From positions 1-64,000 of the forward strand of contig JASGJK010000036.1 of NCBI GenBank assembly GCA_049840795.1: DNA of 64,000 nt. Direction: 5' to 3'. The stretch is from UPXZ01 sp049840795 (GTDB lineage Bacteria; Bacteroidota; Bacteroidia; Bacteroidales; Paludibacteraceae). Position 1 is the first letter of the stretch. Each line of letters starts with the position of its first letter. This document shows, piece by piece, positions 17,152-25,172 of the stretch. The notes below the pieces were generated by a model that was given only the letters and a program-made list of their open reading frames with translations, was not told where the DNA came from and searched no databases. Both the position numbers and the translations under genes were made by a program.

Positions 17152-17382
17152 GCAATTTTTTATTTAACCGATATGAAATTTAGGAACATTTAGATTTTAC
17201 GTTGAATGAATGCCTTTGTATATCAAATGTCTTAGTTTTTATTGCGTATAATAAGTATTTATCGAAAATAAACGAGTGTGATGTGATTGCCTGTTGGTTA
17301 TGTGTAGCCACTACGAAGGTGTGAACCAGCGATCAACAACCCTTGGAAATAAATTTTATACGATAAGAAACAATTATAAATT

Positions 17383-18591
17383 ATGAAAAGAAATATAATC
17401 TCCGTTTTGTTTGTTTTTTTATTTTTAGAGTCCTTCTCGCAAATATCTGAAAATTATCAAATTAAAGCAGAATTTTTGCACGGGGGCGTCTTAAAACATA
17501 CCGAACATCTGAAAAACTTGGTTAAAAACCCTACCAATGGTGCTGAACTTGCCATTGAATGGAAAACCACCAGCGAAAAAGATTGGTATCAGTATTATAA
17601 TTACCCTGTGATTGGATTGGGGTTAAATGTGATTAATCTCGGAAATCCGGATATGTTGGGTTATTCGGTGGCTTTGTACCCCTATTTAAATATTCCTGTT
17701 ATTCAAACAGATTATTTTACGCTCAACGTAAAACCCGGAGCCGGAATCAGCTACGTAACAAAAACATTTGGAGATTTCAAAGATGAGGTTTTAGCTGGCA
17801 CATTGCCATTTAATTCCAGCAACGCGGCAATAGGTTCTCACGTAAATGTGTTTTTCTCCGCCGGATTAAATTTAGAAGTTCCCATCACATCAGGGCTTAG
17901 CCTGGCAGCCGATTATGCTTGGAATCACATTTCAAACGGAAGTATTATTGTCCCAAATTCAGGAATCAATATGCTGAATGCGTATGTGGGTGTGAAATAC
18001 TTTCCGAATTACAAAAACTATGCTGCTCCAACTGGCGGAAAATCGATTGAGATAGATAAAAAAGTGACTGTTGAATTGACGGCTTCGGGTGGTTTTCGTC
18101 AGTTATATTATAAGGACGATAAAAATTTCCCAATAGCATCGTTGGCAGTTGGAGTGTATAAGCCGCTGACTGATTTTTATCGTCTAGGCGTTGGAGTGGA
18201 TGCGTTTTACGATGGAGTTTTTACCAATGGATTGAAATATAAAAGAACATATATTGAAACCGATGAGCTGAAAAATAAAATACGCGCCGGAATTTCGTGG
18301 CAAAACGAGTTAATCATAGGTCGTTTAATTGCCGGTGTTCACGCCGGAATTTATCTGTATAATCCGATAAAAAATTTGGAACCCGTAGATAAGTCAACAG
18401 GAAAACTGATAGATCCGATGCCTCATAAAGGATTAATTTATCCATACGATATAGAAAAAGAGGACGGTTGGCTTTACACGCGCGTTTCGGGTAAATATCT
18501 GATAACGGATCATGTTTACATTGCCATCGGACTTAAAACTCATCTGCAAAAAGCCGAATTTATCGAATGGGGAGTGGGGGTGAGATTTTAA
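17383..18591 (+). CDS. PagL-like lipid A 3-O-deacylase / acyloxyacyl hydrolase family protein
   Basis: 402 aa with signal peptide (cleaved near FSQIS) and beta-barrel character. The central motif NHISNGS followed by PNSGINMLNAYVGVKYF matches the PagL active-site region, where His and Ser of H-x-S-N act in removing the 3-O-linked acyl chain of lipid A. At 402 aa it is about twice the length of classical PagL; the second half repeats barrel-like strands (GGFRQLYYK, ASLAVGVYKPL), as in many Bacteroidetes family members. It is monocistronic and convergent with the small membrane protein. The exact lipid substrate is inferred. Confidence 0.65.
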   Translation: MKRNIISVLFVFLFLESFSQISENYQIKAEFLHGGVLKHTEHLKNLVKNPTNGAELAIEWKTTSEKDWYQYYNYPVIGLGLNVINLGNPDMLGYSVALYPYLNIPVIQTDYFTLNVKPGAGISYVTKTFGDFKDEVLAGTLPFNSSNAAIGSHVNVFFSAGLNLEVPITSGLSLAADYAWNHISNGSIIVPNSGINMLNAYVGVKYFPNYKNYAAPTGGKSIEIDKKVTVELTASGGFRQLYYKDDKNFPIASLAVGVYKPLTDFYRLGVGVDAFYDGVFTNGLKYKRTYIETDELKNKIRAGISWQNELIIGRLIAGVHAGIYLYNPIKNLEPVDKSTGKLIDPMPHKGLIYPYDIEKEDGWLYTRVSGKYLITDHVYIAIGLKTHLQKAEFIEWGVGVRF

Positions 18592-18605
18592 TTGTGAGTT
18601 GTGTG

Positions 18606-18935
18606 TTATTGCTTGCCTGTTTTATATTTAATGTAAAAATATCCGATAGTAAATGTAGGAATAATATCGGCAAAGGGAACTAATTCTTCCACAAAGTTAA
18701 CCATACTTCCAATAGCGCCGGTCATTCCTCCAAAGGTGCGATAAAAAATAAATGCGGAAAGTGGAGCCCAAATAATATCGCCCCATTCACCCCAAAAAGG
18801 CAAAGCGTATGTAGCTACGCCCAATAAATCCATGAGGATGCAAAACGAAAGCTTTGGCAATTTTTGCATAGCGTCGGGCTGTTCAGATTGTGTGTTTGCC
18901 TGTCTCCAAGTCCTGATAACCGATTTTATGTTCAT
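18606..18935 (-). CDS. Conserved small membrane protein, function unknown
   Basis: 109 aa with a central block LLGVATYALPFWGEWGDIIWAPLSAFIFYR and a C-terminal FADIIPTFTIGYFYIKY. This pattern recurs in uncharacterised membrane proteins of Bacteroidetes and plant plastids. Two to three membrane segments are likely and no catalytic motif is seen. It ends 14 bp from the PagL-like stop, in convergent orientation. Confidence 0.6.
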   Translation of the reverse strand: MNIKSVIRTWRQANTQSEQPDAMQKLPKLSFCILMDLLGVATYALPFWGEWGDIIWAPLSAFIFYRTFGGMTGAIGSMVNFVEELVPFADIIPTFTIGYFYIKYKTGKQ

Positions 18936-19561
18936 TGATTTGTTGTACTTGTTTTTTTTGTTGTAGCAATCTTTGCATTATATTATATCTGCATAAAGTG
19001 TGCCGAATTTAGTTAAAGGATATTTGTTCTCGGTAAGAGAAACCATTGATTGTTGTTGTGCATTATACGCAGGGTCTTTAAAATATTTTTGATTGTTTGG
19101 CTTGATAGTCAAAAATCGTGTCGAAGTGACAGTAATTTATGGATGAATATTTATATTAGAGATTCTAATTTAGAAATTAGAATGTTATATGTTTAATATA
19201 CAGAGGCTTTCAATTTTCCTAAATCCCCTTTCTCCAACGGGGACTTTTTGCATCGTAAGTATTATTGAATACATCCGTCTATTGTACTCCCCCTTCCCCC
19301 TTTGAAAAGAGGGCAGGGGGATTGATTTACTTTTAACGGATTATCAATACTTATAAAAATCTGATAATCAAAATATATGAATCTTCATTATTCGTAGAAT
19401 CAGACGTTTAATAACCTGCGAAGGTGAGATATTCGTCTGTTTCCAGCCACTGATTAAGAAATCGGCTGGAAGCCGATTAACCCAATACCGCTTCCCCCTC
19501 CATAATTTCCCGCCATTTATATCAATTTCTAATTATTTCAAAAAAATAAGCAACAGACTCA
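18936..19561. other. Gene-free 0.6-kb stretch with hairpin repeats
   Basis: No credible ORF, tRNA or known RNA was found. It contains a 10-bp palindrome around AG at 19162-19183 (arms ATTCTAATTT / AAATTAGAAT), two related C-rich elements at 19218-19249 and 19288-19321, and a small hairpin AATCGGC/GCCGATT at 19460-19478. These are typical of dispersed intergenic repeats rather than coding sequence. Confidence 0.5.
19288..19321. repeat. C-rich / G-rich hairpin repeat
   Basis: TCCCCCTTCCCCC at the left pairs with GAGGGCAGGGGGA at the right around TTTGAAAA, a strong GC stem in an AT-rich setting. A degenerate relative lies at 19218-19249 (AAATCCCC...GGGGACTTTT). Both resemble the elements upstream of infB and lpxB. 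Confidence 0.5.
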
Positions 19562-19591
19562 TTGTAAATTAAAAAAAACTTCGTACCTTTG
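19562..19591 (+). promoter_or_regulatory. Promoter of the ribosomal protein operon
   Basis: TTG at 19562-19564, then exactly 19 bases, then TACCTTTG at 19584-19591: a full consensus match, ~70 bp before rpsL. Probably the main promoter of the str operon. Confidence 0.75.
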
Positions 19592-19661
19592 CACTCCGTT
19601 TTGTGTAAAAGCGCTAAATGGGTAATTAATAAGGAATTATTTAATAAAAACAGAAGAAAAA

Positions 19662-20075
19662 ATGCCTACAATTCAGCAATTAGTTAGAAAAGGAAGAGTA
19701 GAACTTATCGACAAAAGTAAATCTCCGGCATTGGACTCTTGTCCTCAACGTCGTGGGGTTTGTGTGCGTGTTTATACCACTACTCCTAAAAAACCTAACT
19801 CTGCAATGCGTAAAGTGGCTCGTGTACGTTTAACGAACCAAAAAGAAGTGAATGCTTACATTCCGGGTGAAGGACACAATTTGCAAGAACACTCTATCGT
19901 AATGGTACGTGGTGGTCGTGTGAAAGACCTTCCGGGGGTACGTTATCACGTGGTTCGCGGTACGTTGGATACAGCCGGTGTAAACGGTCGTACGCAACGT
20001 CGCTCAAAATACGGAGCTAAGCGTCCTAAACCAGGACAAGCGGCAGCTGCAGCAGTAAAAGGTAAAAAGAAATAA
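19662..20075 (+). CDS. rpsL: 30S ribosomal protein S12
   Basis: 137 aa at the decoding centre of the small subunit. Conserved segments PTIQQLVRKGR, TPKKPNSAMRKVARVRL, IPGEGHNLQEHS and KDLPGVRYHVVRG are intact. The lysine in TPKKPNSA is the wild-type, streptomycin-sensitive residue. First gene of the str operon, downstream of a consensus promoter; a 175-bp spacer without a clear gene precedes rpsG. Confidence 0.98.
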   Translation: MPTIQQLVRKGRVELIDKSKSPALDSCPQRRGVCVRVYTTTPKKPNSAMRKVARVRLTNQKEVNAYIPGEGHNLQEHSIVMVRGGRVKDLPGVRYHVVRGTLDTAGVNGRTQRRSKYGAKRPKPGQAAAAAVKGKKK

Positions 20076-20250
20076 GAGTTCTTAAGACCTTCCACTATTT
20101 CTAACAAAAAGAAATTTAACAAAATCAAGTTTAAACACTTGTTTGCGTTTTTAGGGTAGCAGATGAACGGTTGAGTAAATAAATTCGGAGGAATTTATTG
20201 AAGTATAACTTAAAGCAACCAAAAAACAAAAAACGAAATTTTTAACAAAA

Positions 20251-20727
20251 ATGAGAAAAACAAAACCAAAAAAACGGTTAATCCTTCCGGATCCTGTTTT
20301 TAATGATGCTACGGTTACTAAATTTGTAAACCATTTAATGTTCGATGGTAAAAAATCCATCGCTTTCAGCATTTTCTATGACTCATTAGATGTGGTAAAA
20401 ACCAAACTTCCAAACGAAGAAAAGCCGGTGCTTGAAATCTGGAAAAAAGCGTTGGAAAATATCACTCCACTCGTAGAGGTGAAATCGCGCCGTGTAGGGG
20501 GTGCCACATTCCAAGTTCCTACCGAGATTCGTCCTGACAGGAAAGAATCTATTTCAATGAAAAATCTTATTTTATATGCTCGCAAACGTGGTGGGCGCTC
20601 AATGGCTGACAAATTGGCTGCCGAAATTATTGACGCTTTCAACAACCAAGGTGGTGCATTCAAACGTAAAGAAGATATGCACCGTATGGCTGAAGCTAAC
20701 CGTGCGTTTGCTCACTTTAGATTTTAA
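20251..20727 (+). CDS. rpsG: 30S ribosomal protein S7
   Basis: 158-aa primary binder of the 3' domain of 16S rRNA. Marks: KRLILPDPVFNDATVTKFVN, VKSRRVGGATFQVPTEI, RKRGGRSMADKLA and RMAEANRAFAHFRF. In E. coli S7 represses its own operon; here an AT-rich 175-bp spacer precedes it, but no specific binding site is recognised. Confidence 0.98.
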   Translation: MRKTKPKKRLILPDPVFNDATVTKFVNHLMFDGKKSIAFSIFYDSLDVVKTKLPNEEKPVLEIWKKALENITPLVEVKSRRVGGATFQVPTEIRPDRKESISMKNLILYARKRGGRSMADKLAAEIIDAFNNQGGAFKRKEDMHRMAEANRAFAHFRF

Positions 20728-20843
20728 TATGTACCTTCATTCCCTTGAAGTGGGAGTTTTGGAGCATAAATATAGAAAACAGTTTAAAAACATTCCTCTA
20801 TAATTTTTCCCTTCAGGGGTTAGAGGACAGAAAAATAAAACAC

Positions 20844-22961
20844 ATGGCAAAAGGAGATTTAAGTTATAATAGAAATATCGGTATCATGGCTCACATTGAT
20901 GCCGGTAAAACAACGACATCTGAACGCATCCTTTTCTATACCGGTTTAACACACAAAATTGGCGAAGTTCACGATGGAGCAGCTACTATGGACTGGATGG
21001 AACAAGAGCAGGAACGCGGAATTACCATCACCTCTGCAGCAACTACCACATCATGGAATTACCAAGGAGATAAATATAAAATCAATCTGATTGACACTCC
21101 GGGACACGTTGACTTTACCGTGGAAGTAGAACGCTCATTGCGTATTCTCGACGGTGCAGTAGCTACTTTTTGCGCCGTAGGCGGTGTAGAGCCTCAATCA
21201 GAAACAGTTTGGCGTCAAGCTGACAAATATAACGTACCTCGCATCGGTTTTGTAAACAAAATGGACCGTTCGGGTGCCGATTTTTATGAAGTTGTACGTC
21301 AGGTAAAAGATGTATTGGGAGCAAAACCTTGTCCCATTCAAATTCCTATCGGTGCCGAAGAAAAATTCAAGGGCGTTATTGATTTGGTGCAAATGAAAGC
21401 TATTTTTTGGCACGACGAAACAATGGGAGCCGAATATTCTGTAGAAGAAATTCCGGCTGATTTGTTAGAAGAAGCGAAAGAATGGAGAGACAAGATGCTT
21501 GAAGTTATTGCCGAATATGACGATAACTTAATGGAAAAATATTTTGATGACCCCTCCACCATCACGGTAGACGAAATCAAAGTGGCTATCCGCAAAGCTA
21601 CGTTATCGATGGAAATCAATCCGATGATTTGTGGCTCAGCATTCAAAAACAAAGGTGTACAAACAATGCTTGATGCAGTTTGCGCCTATTTGCCAAGTCC
21701 GCTTGATACGCCTGAAATCGTAGGTAAAGACCCGCGTTTTGAAGATAAAGATGTAGTGCGTCATCCGGATGCAAGCGAACCTCTTACGGCGCTTGCATTT
21801 AAAATTGCAACTGACCCTTATGTTGGTCGTTTGTGTTTCTTCAGAGTTTATTCAGGTCAACTTCCTGCAGGTTCGTATGTGTATAATACTCGCTCTGAAA
21901 AGAAAGAACGTATTTCACGTATTTTCCAGATGCACTCCAATAAACAAAATCCTGTAGAATTAATTTCGGCAGGTGATATTGGAGCCGGCGTAGGGTTCAA
22001 AGATATCCGAACCGGTGACACGCTTTGCGACGAAGCGCATCCGATTGTACTCGAATCAATGGACTTTCCAGAACCGGTTATCGGAATCTCGGTTGAACCA
22101 AAAACTCAAAAAGATTTGGATAAATTAGGTATGGGATTGGCTAAATTAGCGGAAGAAGATCCAACATTTACAGTTAAAACTGATGAACAATCAGGTCAAA
22201 CCGTAATTAGCGGTATGGGTGAGCTTCATTTAGAAATCATCATCGACCGTTTGAGACGTGAGTTTAAAGTAGAGTGTAACCAAGGTCGTCCGCAGGTAGC
22301 ATATCGCGAAGCAATTACGAAAGCCGTAGAAATTCGCGAAGTGTATAAAAAACAATCCGGAGGTCGTGGTAAGTTTGCTGACATTATTGTAAAAGTTGAA
22401 CCAAGAGATAAAGATTTTGACGGAGCATTGCAATTTGTAGATGTTGTAAAAGGTGGTAACATTCCTAAAGAATTTATTCCATCGGTACAAAAAGGTTTCA
22501 ACTTAGCAATGAAAAACGGTGTATTAGCTGGTTTTCCGATGGACACGCTTAAAGTGACATTGATCGACGGTTCGTTCCACGCAGTGGACTCCGACCAACT
22601 TTCTTTTGAAATTTGTGCTCAATTAGCATACAAAACTGCTTGTGCAAAAGCAAAACCGGTGCTAATGGAGCCGATTATGAAAATGGAAGTAGTAACTCCC
22701 GAAGAAAGTATGGGAGACGTTATCGGTGACTTAAACAAACGTCGTGGTCAGGTGGAAGGTATGGAAAGCAGTCGTACCGGAGCGCGTATCGTAAAGGCGA
22801 AAGTGCCGCTTGCCGAAACATTCGGTTATGTAACAGCTTTACGTACGATTACTTCAGGACGCGCAACTTCATCAATGGAATTCTCGCACTATGCCGAGGT
22901 TTCAAGTTCAATAGCCAAGGAAGTAATTTCCGAAGCAAAAGGACGTGTAGAACTACTCTAA
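20844..22961 (+). CDS. fusA: Elongation factor G
   Basis: 705-aa translocation GTPase. The start at 20844 (MAKGDLSYNRN) matches the family; an in-frame ATG at 20745 would add 33 unrelated residues encoded by the spacer. G motifs: AHIDAGKTT, DTPGHVDF and NKMDRSGA; domain IV carries GGRGKFADI. The 116-bp gap upstream contains CCCTTGAAGTGGG and CCCTTCAGGGG repeat-like sequence. Confidence 0.98.
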   Translation: MAKGDLSYNRNIGIMAHIDAGKTTTSERILFYTGLTHKIGEVHDGAATMDWMEQEQERGITITSAATTTSWNYQGDKYKINLIDTPGHVDFTVEVERSLRILDGAVATFCAVGGVEPQSETVWRQADKYNVPRIGFVNKMDRSGADFYEVVRQVKDVLGAKPCPIQIPIGAEEKFKGVIDLVQMKAIFWHDETMGAEYSVEEIPADLLEEAKEWRDKMLEVIAEYDDNLMEKYFDDPSTITVDEIKVAIRKATLSMEINPMICGSAFKNKGVQTMLDAVCAYLPSPLDTPEIVGKDPRFEDKDVVRHPDASEPLTALAFKIATDPYVGRLCFFRVYSGQLPAGSYVYNTRSEKKERISRIFQMHSNKQNPVELISAGDIGAGVGFKDIRTGDTLCDEAHPIVLESMDFPEPVIGISVEPKTQKDLDKLGMGLAKLAEEDPTFTVKTDEQSGQTVISGMGELHLEIIIDRLRREFKVECNQGRPQVAYREAITKAVEIREVYKKQSGGRGKFADIIVKVEPRDKDFDGALQFVDVVKGGNIPKEFIPSVQKGFNLAMKNGVLAGFPMDTLKVTLIDGSFHAVDSDQLSFEICAQLAYKTACAKAKPVLMEPIMKMEVVTPEESMGDVIGDLNKRRGQVEGMESSRTGARIVKAKVPLAETFGYVTALRTITSGRATSSMEFSHYAEVSSSIAKEVISEAKGRVELL

Positions 22962-22969
22962 AATAAGAT

Positions 22970-23005
22970 GTATTCAGCTTAGCGAATGACTCTTAAGCTG
23001 AATAC
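22970..23005. repeat. Perfect 12-bp hairpin between fusA and rpsJ
   Basis: GTATTCAGCTTA (22970-22981) and TAAGCTGAATAC (22994-23005) are exact complements around a 12-nt loop. It lies 8 bp past the fusA stop at the str/S10 boundary. No T-run follows, so processing, pausing or mRNA stabilisation is as likely as termination. Confidence 0.65.
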
Positions 23006-23042
23006 ACTATTCATAATAAATAACATTAATTAAAACAAGATT

Positions 23043-23348
23043 ATGAGTCAAAAAATCAGAATCAAATTAAAATCCTACGATCACAATCTGGTGGATAAAT
23101 CAGCAGAAAAAATCGTAAAAACCGTAAAAGCTACCGGAGCCGTGGTAAGCGGTCCGATTCCACTGCCAACTCACAAGCGTATCTTTACAGTGAATCGTTC
23201 TACGTTCGTAAACAAAAAATCGCGTGAACAATTTGAACTTTCATCATTCAAGCGTCTTATCGACATTTACAGCTCTACAAGCAAAACTGTTGACGCCTTA
23301 ATGAAACTTGAATTACCAAGCGGAGTAGAAGTAGAAATCAAAGTGTGA
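23043..23348 (+). CDS. rpsJ: 30S ribosomal protein S10 (NusE)
   Basis: 101 aa, full length. Marks: IRIKLKSYDHNLVDKSA, GAVVSGPIPLPTHK and VNRSTFVNKKSREQFE. It acts in the 30S head and, with NusB, in antitermination and transcription-translation coupling. First gene of the S10 group; a 167-bp spacer with a word-repeat inverted repeat separates it from rplC. Confidence 0.98.
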   Translation: MSQKIRIKLKSYDHNLVDKSAEKIVKTVKATGAVVSGPIPLPTHKRIFTVNRSTFVNKKSREQFELSSFKRLIDIYSSTSKTVDALMKLELPSGVEVEIKV

Positions 23349-23353
23349 TAAAA

Positions 23354-23504
23354 GTAAACGAGTATATCAAGTTAACAAGTATACAAGTTTACAAAATTAC
23401 TCAGCTATATTTAAAAGACAATTAATAAATCACAAACAAGTTTCGAATAAGCGATTTGACAAATTTCTTGTTTACTCGTTTACTCGTCGCTTGTTTACTT
23501 TAAC
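23354..23504. repeat. Word-repeat inverted repeat in the rpsJ-rplC spacer
   Basis: The left arm is a tandem series of ~8-nt words (AGTAAACG, CAAGTTAA, CAAGTATA, CAAGTTTA). The right arm contains the same type of word inverted (TTGTTTAC, TCGTTTAC, TTGTTTAC). AGTAAACGAG at 23354-23363 is the exact complement of CTCGTTTACT at 23475-23484. The transcript could fold into a long imperfect hairpin. Confidence 0.55.
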
Positions 23505-23515
23505 AAACATTTGAA

Positions 23516-24136
23516 ATGCCAGGATTATTAGGAAAAAAAATCGGAATGACATCCGTTTTCAGTGCCGACGGTAAAAATGTTCCGTGCACTGTTATCGAAG
23601 CAGGTCCTTGTGTTGTTACTCAAATTAAAACGTTAGAAAAAGACGGTTACGAAGCTGTACAGGTGGGTTTCCAAGAAAAGAAGGAAAAACATACTACCAA
23701 GCCGGAAGCCGGACATTTCAAAGCGGCAGGAGTAGCGCCACAACGCCACTTGGTTGAGTTCAAAGAATTCGAACAAGAATTCAAATTAGGTGATGTAATC
23801 ACCGCTGACAGTTTGTTTGAAGCCGATACGTATGTTGATGTTATCGGAACTTCAAAAGGTAAAGGGCACCAAGGGGTGGTAAAACGCCACGGATTTGGTG
23901 GGGTAGGGCAGGCTACTCACGGTCAACATAACCGTCTTCGTGCTCCGGGTTCGCTGGGAGCATCTTCATGGCCTTCTCGCGTAATGCCGGGAATGAGAAT
24001 GGGTGGACGTACAGGTGGCGAACAAGTTACCGTACAAAACTTACAAATATTAAAAGTGATACCAGAACATAACCTCGTTTTGATCAAAGGTTCGGTTCCG
24101 GGTGCAAAAGGTTCAATCGTAATCATTAATAAATAA
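23516..24136 (+). CDS. rplC: 50S ribosomal protein L3
   Basis: 206 aa. LGKKIGMTSVF at the N-terminus and the loop region KRHGFGGVGQATHGQHNRLRAPGS followed by SRVMPGMRMGGRTGG are typical. L3 is one of the first proteins to assemble onto 23S rRNA and its loop approaches the peptidyl-transferase centre. It ends 2 bp before rplD. Confidence 0.98.
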   Translation: MPGLLGKKIGMTSVFSADGKNVPCTVIEAGPCVVTQIKTLEKDGYEAVQVGFQEKKEKHTTKPEAGHFKAAGVAPQRHLVEFKEFEQEFKLGDVITADSLFEADTYVDVIGTSKGKGHQGVVKRHGFGGVGQATHGQHNRLRAPGSLGASSWPSRVMPGMRMGGRTGGEQVTVQNLQILKVIPEHNLVLIKGSVPGAKGSIVIINK

Positions 24137-24138
24137 GT

Positions 24139-24798
24139 ATGGAACTGAATATTTTAGACATTCAAGGAAAAGAAATCGGAAAGAAAATATCGTTAAACGA
24201 TGCAATTTTCGGTATTGAGCCAAATGACCATGCTATTTATTTAGATGTGAAACAATATTTGGCTAATCAACGTCAAGGAACTCATAAATCAAAAGGAAGA
24301 AGTGAAGTTGCCGGTAGTACCCGCAAGTTGGGTCGCCAAAAAGGCGGCGGCGGTGCACGTCCTGGTGATATCAAGTCGCCGGTTCGCGTAGGTGGTGGAC
24401 GCATTTTTGGTCCGGTTCCACGCGACTACAGTTTCAAATTAAATAAAAAAGTGAAACAATTGGCACGTAAATCAGCACTGTCGTATAAAGCAAAAGATAA
24501 TGCTATCATCGTGCTTAACGATATTAATTTTGAAACTCCAAAAACAAAAGAATTCGTTGCAATAACAAAAAATTTGCAAGTTGCTGATAAAAAGACACTT
24601 TTCATTTTGTCAAGTGGAAATAAAAACGTATATTTGTCGGCTCGTAATTTGACAGCATCGAAAGTTGTAACGGTTTCTGAACTAAGTACTTATTCTATTC
24701 TTAATGCAAAGAATTTAGTGTTTACAGAAGAAGCGGTTGCTGCATTGGAACAAATATTTCAAAGCATAAGGAGGAAAAAAGATGTCAATTATCATTAA
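24139..24798 (+). CDS. rplD: 50S ribosomal protein L4
   Basis: 219 aa, slightly long for the family because the last ~9 codons run into the next gene: the L4 and L23 frames overlap by 17 bp. Conserved: YLANQRQGTHKSKGRSEVAGS, RQKGGGGARPGDIKSP and GGGRIFGPVPRDY. The basic loop lines the peptide exit tunnel. In E. coli L4 represses the S10 operon; nothing equivalent is recognisable here. Confidence 0.97.
   Translation: MELNILDIQGKEIGKKISLNDAIFGIEPNDHAIYLDVKQYLANQRQGTHKSKGRSEVAGSTRKLGRQKGGGGARPGDIKSPVRVGGGRIFGPVPRDYSFKLNKKVKQLARKSALSYKAKDNAIIVLNDINFETPKTKEFVAITKNLQVADKKTLFILSSGNKNVYLSARNLTASKVVTVSELSTYSILNAKNLVFTEEAVAALEQIFQSIRRKKDVNYH
24768..24774 (+). promoter_or_regulatory. Strong Shine-Dalgarno site for rplW inside rplD
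   Basis: AAGGAGG lies 7 bases before the rplW ATG (24782), within the end of the rplD frame. Full Shine-Dalgarno sequences are uncommon in Bacteroidetes, so this one is notable; weaker GGAG sites precede rpsS and rplF. Confidence 0.7.
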
Positions 24799-25072
24799 AC
24801 CAATTGTTACGGAAAAAATGACTCAATTGGGCGATAAGCTCAATCGTTATGGCTTTAGAGTTCAAAAAGATGCAAATAAGATTGAAATCAAAAAAGCAAT
24901 CGAAGAGATGTACAGCGTAACGGTAACCGACGTGAATACGTTAATCGTAGCTCCAAAAAGAAAAAGCCGTTATACCAAGACAGGTATGGTTAACGGAGCT
25001 ACATCAGCTTACAAAAAAGCTGTCGTTACACTTAAAGACGGAGATAAAATAGATTTTTATAGCAACATTTAA
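24782..25072 (+). CDS. rplW: 50S ribosomal protein L23
   Basis: 96 aa. IIIKPIVTEKMT at the N-terminus, then YGFRVQKDANKIEIKKAIE and NTLIVAPKRKSR are typical. L23 sits at the tunnel exit and docks trigger factor and SRP. The start is fixed by the AAGGAGG site. A 100-bp spacer with heptamer repeats follows. Confidence 0.97.
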   Translation: MSIIIKPIVTEKMTQLGDKLNRYGFRVQKDANKIEIKKAIEEMYSVTVTDVNTLIVAPKRKSRYTKTGMVNGATSAYKKAVVTLKDGDKIDFYSNI

Positions 25073-25073
25073 A

Positions 25074-25168
25074 ATTAGAAATCTGAAATTAGAAATTAGA
25101 AAGAAAGAAGATTAAACGGTATTTTTTGCCCCACTTCTAACTTCTAACTTCTAACTTCTAACTTAAAA
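25074..25168. repeat. Heptamer-repeat inverted repeat in the rplW-rplB spacer
   Basis: The left arm (25075-25104) reads as four 7-nt units of TTAGAAA type (one is TCTGAAA). The right arm (25134-25164) has four units of the inverse, CTTCTAA. Arms pair at about six of seven positions per unit around a ~28-nt T-rich loop. The element fills almost the entire spacer between rplW and rplB. Confidence 0.65.
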
Positions 25169-25172
25169 ATAA

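Noticed and set aside
17240..17360. Possible tRNA-like sequence (TAGCCACTACGAAGGTG...) upstream of the PagL-like gene
   Set aside because: No acceptor stem, anticodon stem or T-loop (GTTCGA) could be aligned.
19201..19330. CRISPR-like repeats in the gene-free stretch
   Set aside because: Only two degenerate C-rich hairpin elements, not regularly spaced direct repeats with unique spacers, and no cas genes in the window.
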